Of a stretch of DNA of 52,020 nt, positions 7,697 through 14,248 are shown in pieces. Below the pieces are notes generated by a model, which was not told where the DNA came from, made no database searches, and saw only the letters and a list, made by a program, of their open reading frames with translations. How positions within the stretch are numbered: the first letter of the stretch is position 1; each line of letters opens with the position of its first letter. The DNA is taken from positions 1-52,020 of the forward strand of contig JBHIET010000017.1 in assembly GCA_046760785.1 (NCBI GenBank), written 5' to 3'. The position numbers and the translations under genes were made by a program. The DNA is from JBHIET01 sp046760785. GTDB taxonomy: Bacteria; Chloroflexota; Anaerolineae; B4-G1.

Positions 7697-8746
7697 GTGA
7701 GTACAGAATTCATCTCTCGTATTGTCGGCATGATCCTGATGGCTGTGGGAGGGGTCTTTTTGGGCATCTACGTAGCAGCCCGATTAGGAGGTTCGCCCTA
7801 CCAGTATGCGGCGATTTTTCTGCTTGTCGGCGCGCTGATCGGCTTGGTATTGACACCATACGTGACGGTGTGGCCTTTCCTGACCTTGCGCAGACGCATC
7901 CGCCAGGCACCGGCGCAGCAACTGCTGGCCGCGGTGCTTGGTTTGATCTTTGGCCTGATCACTGCCGCCCTTGTCTCGTTCCCGCTCTCAATGCTCCCGG
8001 AACCCTTCAGTCAGGTTTTGCCCTTCGTTGCCGCCGTTCTTCTAGGCTACCTGGGGGTTATGGTGATGAGTATCCGCCAGGGCGACATATTCAATGTGAT
8101 TCGCGGGCGGCTGCCAGGGCGGGGCGAGAGCCAGGAAGGTGGAGGTGCCTGGTATAGACCTGTGTTGCTGGATACTAGCGTCATCATTGATGGGCGCATT
8201 GCCGACATTAGCCGCACCGGTTTTATCGAAGGCGAAATGCTAGTCCCGCGCTTTGTACTCAACGAACTCCAGCACATCGCCGATTCCCCTGATGCCCTGC
8301 GTCGCAACCGGGGGCGTCGTGGCTTGGACATGCTGCATCGGCTCCAAAGCGAATCTGTCACGCAGGTGCGCATCACGGACATGGACGTTGAGGGGGTGCG
8401 AGAGGTTGACGATAGGTTAGTGTTGCTGGCAAAGCGCTTACGCTGTCCCATCATCACTAACGATTACAACCTCAATCGTGTGGCGGAGTTGCAGGGTGTG
8501 AGAGTGCTCAATATCAACGAACTGGCTAACGCTGTCAGGGCCCTCTTTCTGCCCGGCGAATCATTGACCGTTAAGATCGTGCAGGAAGGAAAGGAGATTG
8601 GCCAGGGTGTAGGGTACCTGGACGATGGCACTATGGTTGTGGTGGAAGATGGAAAGCCATATATTGGCCAAGGATTGGAAGTGGTTGTGACTAAGGTGTT
8701 GCAGACGGCGGCTGGTCGCATGCTTTTCGCCCGATTGGCAAGATAG
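7697..8746 (+). CDS. Membrane-anchored PIN-TRAM domain protein (YacL-like)
   Basis: A 349-residue protein with the layout of Bacillus YacL: several N-terminal membrane helices (about residues 8-30, 38-58, 75-100 and 112-135), then a PIN ribonuclease-like domain and a C-terminal TRAM RNA-binding domain (about 285-345). The PIN domain starts VLLDTSVIIDGRIADI with Asp159 and Asp165, and later has TNDYNLNRVAELQGV, so the acidic metal site looks complete. The family's substrate is not established; a membrane-bound RNase is the usual guess. The GTG start was chosen by its strong ribosome site and YacL-like N-terminus. cysS follows after 22 nt, so cotranscription is likely. Confidence 0.88.
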   Translation: MSTEFISRIVGMILMAVGGVFLGIYVAARLGGSPYQYAAIFLLVGALIGLVLTPYVTVWPFLTLRRRIRQAPAQQLLAAVLGLIFGLITAALVSFPLSMLPEPFSQVLPFVAAVLLGYLGVMVMSIRQGDIFNVIRGRLPGRGESQEGGGAWYRPVLLDTSVIIDGRIADISRTGFIEGEMLVPRFVLNELQHIADSPDALRRNRGRRGLDMLHRLQSESVTQVRITDMDVEGVREVDDRLVLLAKRLRCPIITNDYNLNRVAELQGVRVLNINELANAVRALFLPGESLTVKIVQEGKEIGQGVGYLDDGTMVVVEDGKPYIGQGLEVVVTKVLQTAAGRMLFARLAR

Positions 8747-8768
8747 GTGGTCTGTAGAGGATAACGCG

Positions 8769-10241
8769 ATGAATCTGGAAGTTTTCAACTATCTAACCCG
8801 CGAGAAAGAGCTCTTCGAACCCTTGGAGAAGAAGGGAAGAAAGGGGCGAGTGGGGATGTACGTCTGTGGTCCGACTGTGTACGACCATGCCCACCTGGGC
8901 CACGCGAAACTGTACGTGGCGATGGATGTGGTGGTACGTTACCTACGCTACCTGGGCTATAAGGTTCTCTACGTCCAGAACATCACCGACGTAGGCCATC
9001 TGCTGGATACAGGGGAGGACCGCATTATGAGAGGGGCACGACGGGAGCGCGTGGAGCCAATGGAAGTGGCGGAGACCTACACCCGGTCCTACTTCAAGGA
9101 TATGGATGCCCTGGGCGTTATCCGCCCCAACATCTCGCCCCGTGCCAGTGGCCATATCCCCGAACAGATCGAGATCGTCAAGAGGCTGCTGGAGGAGGAG
9201 TACGCCTACGAGACGCGAGAAGGCGACGTGTATTTTTCGGTAGAGAAGTTCCCTGAGTACGGCAAACTCTCCGGGCGTAAGGTTGAGGAACTGGAGCCGG
9301 GAGCGCGGGTGGCAGTGCGGGAGGAAAAGCGGCATCCAGCCGATTTCGCACTATGGAAACATGCCGAGCCGGGACACATCCTGCGCTGGCCCTCTCCCTG
9401 GGGCTGGGGCTATCCGGGCTGGCACGTCGAGTGCTCGGCTATGGCGACCAAGTACCTGGGTGAGACGTTCGACATCCATGGCGGTGGGTTGGAGAACATC
9501 TTCCCTCACAACGAGTGCGAAATCGCCCAGTCGGAGGCTGCCACTGGCAAGCCCTTCGCCCGTTACTGGATCCTGGCCGGTTCTCTGACTGTCAACGGGG
9601 TCAAGATGAGCAAGAGCCTAGGGAACTTCATCACCATCAGGGAGGCGCTCAAACTCTATAGCCCGGAGGCGATCCGCTTCTTCATCCTCTCGAGTCACTA
9701 TCGGAGTCCAATGGACTTCAGCCGCGACGCGATGTTGGCCGCGCAGCGAGGGGTCGAACGGCTGCACAATACCGTGCGTGCGCTGCATATGCGGGTGGAT
9801 CACGCCATGCCTTCTGGCACGGCGGATCTTTCCTACATCACAGACATTGACGTTTACCGTGATGCATTCACAGATGCGATGAACGACGATTTCAACACCC
9901 CCAAGGCCATTGCTGCTCTCTTTGACTTCAATAAAGAAGTGAACGCACTGCTAGACTCGGGGCAACCGGTGAGCCGGGGCACACTGGCGGTGATAGAAGG
10001 TCTCTATCGTGAGCTGGGTGGGCAGGTACTGGGGATCATCCCCAATGAACTGACTCAGGAGCTCAGCAGTGAATTGGTTAATGGGCTGATGGATATCATT
10101 TTGGGCATCCGTCAGCGATATCGCGAGGCCAAGGCCTGGAAGCAAGCAGATGCGCTGCGCCGCCAACTGACGGAATTGGGCATCGTGGTCGAGGATCGGC
10201 CCGAGGCGTCAACCTGGCGGGTGGAGCGCTGGGAAAAATGA
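8769..10241 (+). CDS. cysS: Cysteine--tRNA ligase
   Basis: Class I synthetase that attaches cysteine to tRNA-Cys in the cytoplasm. At 490 residues it has normal length. The N-terminal CGPTVYDHAHLGHAK carries the zinc-ligand Cys33 and the HIGH-equivalent HLGH (42-45). KMSKS is at 279-283. The other zinc-site elements WHVECSAM and FPHNECEIAQSE are present. The C-terminal anticodon-binding helices end in RQLTELGIVVEDRPEASTWR. Its stop overlaps the rlmB start by 4 nt (ATGA), showing tight coupling. Confidence 0.97.
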   Translation: MNLEVFNYLTREKELFEPLEKKGRKGRVGMYVCGPTVYDHAHLGHAKLYVAMDVVVRYLRYLGYKVLYVQNITDVGHLLDTGEDRIMRGARRERVEPMEVAETYTRSYFKDMDALGVIRPNISPRASGHIPEQIEIVKRLLEEEYAYETREGDVYFSVEKFPEYGKLSGRKVEELEPGARVAVREEKRHPADFALWKHAEPGHILRWPSPWGWGYPGWHVECSAMATKYLGETFDIHGGGLENIFPHNECEIAQSEAATGKPFARYWILAGSLTVNGVKMSKSLGNFITIREALKLYSPEAIRFFILSSHYRSPMDFSRDAMLAAQRGVERLHNTVRALHMRVDHAMPSGTADLSYITDIDVYRDAFTDAMNDDFNTPKAIAALFDFNKEVNALLDSGQPVSRGTLAVIEGLYRELGGQVLGIIPNELTQELSSELVNGLMDIILGIRQRYREAKAWKQADALRRQLTELGIVVEDRPEASTWRVERWEK

Positions 10242-10987
10242 TAGAAATCCTCTATGGTCGGCATGCGGTTCACGAATCTCTACGGGCCGGGCGGCGCAAG
10301 CCCTCCAAATTAACGCTGGCCGAAGGCGTCCGCCAAACGGATGTCGTTGGCCAGATTGTCTTTCTGGCCGAGCAGGCCAGGGTGCCGGTGAACCATACCG
10401 CACGGCGCAATCTGGACCGTCTCGGCAACGTCCATCACCAGGGCGTGGCGTTGGAGACAAGCGAGTACCCCTACGGTGCGCTCGACGACATCCTGGCGCT
10501 GGCTCAATCTCGTGATGAGGCTCCTCTGCTCCTGTTGCTCGATCTGTTGAAGGACCCTCAGAACTTGGGGAGTCTGCTACGAACGGCAGAGGCTGTGGGC
10601 GTGCACGGGGTGGTGATTCAGCGACGGAGGGCGGCGGACGTCACACCAGCGGTGGTGCATGCCTCCGCAGGCGCGGTGGAGCACCTGCTAGTGGCACAGG
10701 TGACCAATCTGGTGGACGCCATCGGTAAACTCAGGGCGCACGACGTGTGGGTGGCGGGGTTGGAAGCAGTGTGCAGCGCGCGATTCTACCACGAGGCCGA
10801 TCTAGGCGGCCCGCTGGCGGTGGTGGTGGGCAGCGAGGGGAAGGGGCTGCGGCGACTGGTGCGGGAGCGCTGTGACTTCCTGCTGCAACTTCCTATGCTC
10901 GGGCAGGTGACCTCGCTCAACGCCGCCGTGGCGGGGTCGGTGGTGCTCTACGAAGCGCTGCGACAGCGACAGGCGGCACAGACGTGA
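10238..10987 (+). CDS. rlmB: 23S rRNA (guanosine-2'-O-)-methyltransferase RlmB-type (SpoU/TrmH family)
   Basis: A SPOUT-fold methyltransferase that uses S-adenosylmethionine to methylate a ribose 2'-OH. The closest family is RlmB (G2251 of 23S rRNA), by length (249 residues) and by its N-terminal substrate-binding domain starting YGRHAVHESLRAG. The three SpoU motifs are visible: DLLKDPQNLGSLLRTAEAVG, VVVGSEGKGLRRL and LPMLGQVTSLNAAVAGSVV. Other TrmH-family targets cannot be excluded from sequence alone. The ATG overlaps the cysS stop, and the GTG of the next gene overlaps this gene's stop. Confidence 0.9.
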   Translation: MIEILYGRHAVHESLRAGRRKPSKLTLAEGVRQTDVVGQIVFLAEQARVPVNHTARRNLDRLGNVHHQGVALETSEYPYGALDDILALAQSRDEAPLLLLLDLLKDPQNLGSLLRTAEAVGVHGVVIQRRRAADVTPAVVHASAGAVEHLLVAQVTNLVDAIGKLRAHDVWVAGLEAVCSARFYHEADLGGPLAVVVGSEGKGLRRLVRERCDFLLQLPMLGQVTSLNAAVAGSVVLYEALRQRQAAQT

Positions 10988-12054
10988 AACGGCGTTGGCC
11001 CGTCCTCATCATCGGGCTCCTGGTCAGCGCTGTCCTCCTCTGGTATGCCCTCCGCGATCTCCATCTGGGGGATGTCTGGGCGGCGCTGAGGGAAGCCAAC
11101 TATGGGTGGCTCATCCCTGGCGTGGCAGTCTATTTTGTCTCCGTCTGGTTCCGAGCCTGGCGCTGGGGCTTTCTGCTCCGGGGTAGCAAGCAGGTCTCAG
11201 CCAACCGACTCTTTCCCGTCGTTGCCATCGGATACATGGGTAACGACATCCTCCCCTTCCGCCTGGGCGAGGTGCTGCGGGCCTACGTGCTCTGGCGCAA
11301 GGAAGGGATCAACGTCGGCACCACCCTCACCACTGCCGTACTGGAGCGACTGTTCGACGGGTTGACGATGGTATTGTTCGTTCTCTTCGGCCTCCTGTTC
11401 GTCCCTCTCTCGGCCTTCCTCAGCCGATTAGTGACCGTCGCCAGCGTGGTCTTCTTCAGCGCCTTGGTGGTGTTCCTGTTCCTGGCCGCCCGGCCCGACC
11501 TGCTCCAGCACATCACCCGCGCTCTAATTGGATACCTGGTGCCCGCGCGGTTCCGCCCCCCGCTGCTGGGATTGGTCGAGGGGGTGGTGGCGGGGCTTGA
11601 GGGTTTGCGCAGCGGGCGGGATGTCCTGATCCTCTTCGGCATCACACTCTGGGTGTGGATGCTGGAGACGGCCAAGTACTGGCTGGTCAGTTTCGCTTTC
11701 GCGGACCTGCACCTGCCCTACATCGGCATCGTGCTGATGGGCGGGGCGGTCAACTTGCTGACGGCGCTGCCCTCCCTTCCCGGCTACATCGGGACGTTTG
11801 AAATGGGGATCAAGATTCTGGAAAGTATCGGCGCACCCTCGGCCCCGGCGGGTAGTTACATCCTGATCCTTCACGCCATCCTCTTGCTGCCGGTGACGCT
11901 CCTGGGGTTGGTGTTTATGGCTCTGGAGGGAGTGCGGTGGGCGGAGGTGGGGGAACTGGGGGACTTGGAGACTGGGAGACAAGGGGGGCAGGGGGACAAG
12001 GAGGCCGGGGTGATGAAGGAGGCTATCCACCGCTTGGATGAACCCCCGGCATAG
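10984..12054 (+). CDS. Flippase-like integral membrane protein (UPF0104/LPG-synthase TM family)
   Basis: A 356-residue polytopic protein with about eight hydrophobic segments and the family hallmarks WFRAWRWGFLL, NDILPFRLGEVLRAY and LPSLPGYIGTFEMG. It matches the lysylphosphatidylglycerol synthase transmembrane region (UPF0104), whose stand-alone members are thought to move lipids or lipid-linked sugars; the substrate here is unknown. The GTG start overlaps rlmB's stop. The last 30 or so residues (ETGRQGGQGDKEAGVMKEAI) are low-complexity and encoded by a simple GGGAGACAAGG-like repeat, so they look like an added tail. Confidence 0.85.
   Translation: MKRRWPVLIIGLLVSAVLLWYALRDLHLGDVWAALREANYGWLIPGVAVYFVSVWFRAWRWGFLLRGSKQVSANRLFPVVAIGYMGNDILPFRLGEVLRAYVLWRKEGINVGTTLTTAVLERLFDGLTMVLFVLFGLLFVPLSAFLSRLVTVASVVFFSALVVFLFLAARPDLLQHITRALIGYLVPARFRPPLLGLVEGVVAGLEGLRSGRDVLILFGITLWVWMLETAKYWLVSFAFADLHLPYIGIVLMGGAVNLLTALPSLPGYIGTFEMGIKILESIGAPSAPAGSYILILHAILLLPVTLLGLVFMALEGVRWAEVGELGDLETGRQGGQGDKEAGVMKEAIHRLDEPPA
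11941..12012 (+). repeat. G-rich simple repeat forming the flippase tail
   Basis: A purine-rich tract built from variants of GGGGGACTTGGAGACTGGGA and GACAAGG units. It encodes the C-terminal residues of the flippase-like protein after the last membrane helix. Such degenerate G/A-rich units often occur as dispersed non-coding repeats in filamentous and environmental bacteria. Here one appears to have extended a reading frame. Confidence 0.5.
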
Positions 12055-12057
12055 CAA

Positions 12058-12403
12058 TCAATGCGATTTGGAGCTTGCTTGCATACTCACGGTAGAGAGA
12101 TGATGGCGTAGCGGTTGCTCATCAACAGCTCTTATACTATGAAGCGGCACGCTCAACAAGTGCCTGGGCGTGGCTTGCACCTCCTCGACGAGTTCTTGGG
12201 TCACTAGAAGTTGCCCGGTTTGAGCATCCACATCAATGGCACCGACCTGACCCAAGCGCCCGTGGGGGAGCGCAGACAGGTAGACCGGCACGCGCCATAG
12301 AATCGCTCACCATCTATCACCAGGCTTGGTTCATCGCCCCCCATGTGGTCGCTCACGTGATCGAGCACGTAGCCCATCGCTTTTTGACGGGCCACGAACG
12401 CGG
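12058..12403 (-). pseudogene. Frameshifted small conserved-looking protein
   Basis: Two minus-strand frames join into one sensible protein: AFVARQKAMGYVLDHVSDHM, then GDEPSLVIDGERFYGA, then after a shift RVPVYLSALPHGRLGQVGAI and DVDAQTGQLLVTQELVEEVQ. The join is at about 12291-12293, where restoring a single C in GGCGCG(C)GTG gives a continuous frame. The reading order and composition look like real coding sequence, but I do not recognise the family. It may be a true one-base deletion or an assembly error. Confidence 0.55.
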
Positions 12404-12420
12404 ATATGTTGAGTTCGGCG

Positions 12421-12429
12421 TGGTAAAAT
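12421..12429 (+). promoter_or_regulatory. Extended -10 box before the FAD oxidoreductase gene
   Basis: TGGTAAAAT is an extended -10 (TGn plus TAAAAT, 5/6). Transcription would begin near 12436, only about 7 nt before the ATG at 12443. That argues against the upstream in-frame ATG at 12428, which lies inside the box. No convincing -35 is seen. Confidence 0.35.
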
Positions 12430-12442
12430 GGGAAGTTGTCAA

Positions 12443-13795
12443 ATGGACACTGGAATTATCGGCGCAGGTATCACCGGCCTGGCAGCGGCCTATGACTTGG
12501 CGAAGCGAGGCCACGCCGTCACCGTCTATGAGGCGCGGCCCTACGCCGGGGGCCTGGCGGCGGGCTTCCGCGACGAGCGGTGGGAGTGGCCATTGGAGCG
12601 GTTCTATCACCACTGGTTCGCCTCCGACGACGACGTCATCGGCCTGATTGACGAACTGGGGGCCCGTGCTCGCCTCTTCTTCCCCCGCCCCACGACTTCC
12701 ATCTACTATGGGGGCCGCATCTATCCTTTTGATAGCCCGACGCGCGTCCTTCGGTTTACTCCTGTTCCCCTGGTAGACCGGCTCCGCGTGGGGCTGGTCA
12801 CTCTCTACCTGCGGCTCCTCCGCGACTGGCGGCCCCTGGAAGGGATCACCGCCGAGGAGTGGACGCGCCGGGCCGTCGGTGAGCGGGCCTATGAGGTGCT
12901 GTGGAAGCCTATGCTCATCAGTAAGTTCGGCGAGGAGAACTATCGAGACGTGAACATGGCCTGGTTCTGGGCACGGCTCTACAAGCGCACTCCCCGCCTG
13001 GGTTACTTCGTCGGAGGATTCCAGGGCTTCGCCGACCTGCTGGTCGAGCGGGTGCGAGCGCAGGGTAGGAAGGTGCTGTTAGGGACGGCAGTGCGGGCCA
13101 TCCATCCCACCACCGAGGGCCGCCTGCGGGTGGAGACGGCAGCGGGCACCTTCGAGCATGAGCGGGTCATCGCCACCTGCTCCCCACAGGAAATGTTCCG
13201 CTTGGCCCCCGATCTCCCACCCGACTACGCCGCGAAACTGGCCCGGCTCAAATCAATGGGTGCGGTCGCGCTGATCCTGGCCCTCAAGCACCGCCTGACA
13301 GAGGGCCATTACTGGATCAACATCCCTGCGGGTGAGGGCCTTCCCTTCATGGGCCTGGTCGAACACACCAACTATATCTCCCCCGGACATTACAGCGGCG
13401 ACCACCTGGTATACTGCGGCGACTACCTGCCGCCGACGCATCGCTACTTTCAGATGACGAAGGAGGAGTTGCTGGCCGAGTTTCTGCCCGCGCTGCCCCG
13501 TTTCAACCCGGCCTTTGAGCCGGGGTGGGTGCGGGCCAGTTGGCTCTTCCGCGAGCCCTACGCCCAGCCGGTACCGGGGCTGGATCACTCGCGTCACCTC
13601 CCGCCGCTTGCGACGGGCCTGCCCGGGCTGTATCTGGCCTGCATGAGCCAGGTCTACCCCTGGGACCGGGGGACCAACTATGCGGTGGAATTAGGAAAGC
13701 GAGCGGCTGCGCTAATAGTTCAGGCAGGTACCCATTCCGGTACCAGTCGCTCAACTGCCGTGATGGGAATGGTCTCAAGTGGGGAGGGGGCATAA
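12443..13795 (+). CDS. FAD-dependent oxidoreductase (protoporphyrinogen-oxidase/amine-oxidase-like)
   Basis: A 450-residue flavoprotein. The N-terminus MDTGIIGAGITGLAAAYDLA is a Rossmann dinucleotide-binding loop (GxGxxG at residues 7-12), followed by the acidic strand end VTVYEARPYAGGLAAGF. The C-terminal FAD-binding segment is GLPGLYLACMSQVYPWDRGT, then NYAVELGKRAA. Such proteins oxidise amines, polyenes or glycan precursors; the substrate cannot be told here. It follows the flippase-like gene, which may hint at a lipid or polysaccharide role (inference). The last 17 or so residues are low in conservation signals. A broken cinA lies just downstream. Confidence 0.85.
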   Translation: MDTGIIGAGITGLAAAYDLAKRGHAVTVYEARPYAGGLAAGFRDERWEWPLERFYHHWFASDDDVIGLIDELGARARLFFPRPTTSIYYGGRIYPFDSPTRVLRFTPVPLVDRLRVGLVTLYLRLLRDWRPLEGITAEEWTRRAVGERAYEVLWKPMLISKFGEENYRDVNMAWFWARLYKRTPRLGYFVGGFQGFADLLVERVRAQGRKVLLGTAVRAIHPTTEGRLRVETAAGTFEHERVIATCSPQEMFRLAPDLPPDYAAKLARLKSMGAVALILALKHRLTEGHYWINIPAGEGLPFMGLVEHTNYISPGHYSGDHLVYCGDYLPPTHRYFQMTKEELLAEFLPALPRFNPAFEPGWVRASWLFREPYAQPVPGLDHSRHLPPLATGLPGLYLACMSQVYPWDRGTNYAVELGKRAAALIVQAGTHSGTSRSTAVMGMVSSGEGA

Positions 13796-13845
13796 ACCGA
13801 GATTTTCAATATCAGATTGACCGGCGGGCGGGTGATGATCTCCAT

Positions 13846-14192
13846 ATGAAAGCAGCCATCCTCACCATCGCTGACGAACTCACCTGCGGCTACCGGTTGG
13901 ACACCAACTCCCAGGCCATCTCCCGACGGCTGGCGCTCCTACTGGCTGACGTCGTCCTGCATCTGACCGCATCCAGGCTCAGGTGCCCGCCGGCAGCATG
14001 ATCATCTATAATGACCGGGGCACTGCTGCCGGGTTCTATCTGCTGGCGGAGGGGCGGTCACCGAACCCCCCGCTGCGTGTGGGGCTTGAGGGGGGAAAGC
14101 ACCTCTTCGTCACCCCTGGCACTCCCTATGAGATGGAGGGCATGGTCGAGCAGGTCAGCGATCTCGGTGTAGCACCCCTGCTCCTCGGTTGA
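13846..14192 (+). pseudogene. Broken cinA (molybdopterin-binding/nicotinamide-nucleotide amidase N-terminal domain)
   Basis: The start MKAAILTIADELTCGYRLDT, then NSQAISRRLA, is the beginning of CinA (usually ITIGDELL.G...DTNS). A second piece in another frame, PAGSMIIYNDRGTAAGFYLL and later GGKHLFVTPGTPYEMEGMVE, matches the later part of the same domain. Roughly 60-70 residues between them, which should hold the TGGLGPT-type loop, are missing, and the frame changes near 13980-14000. The whole C-terminal amidase domain is also absent. It is therefore an internally deleted, non-functional relic. Confidence 0.75.
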
Positions 14193-14217
14193 CAGTTTCC
14201 CGCCTTCCGGCTACAAT
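14189..14217 (+). promoter_or_regulatory. Strong alaS promoter
   Basis: TTGACA (14189-14194), a 17-nt spacer and TACAAT (14212-14217) match the housekeeping consensus at 6/6 and 5/6. Transcription would start near 14224. The upstream in-frame TTG at 14189 lies in the -35 itself, so the alaS start must be downstream (ATG 14249). Confidence 0.8.
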
Positions 14218-14248
14218 ACCGCCCAACCCGGAGAAGTTAGAGGGCCTA

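Noticed and set aside
11941..12012. CRISPR-like array
   Set aside because: The units are short, purine-rich and unspaced; no regular repeat-spacer pattern occurs anywhere in the window.
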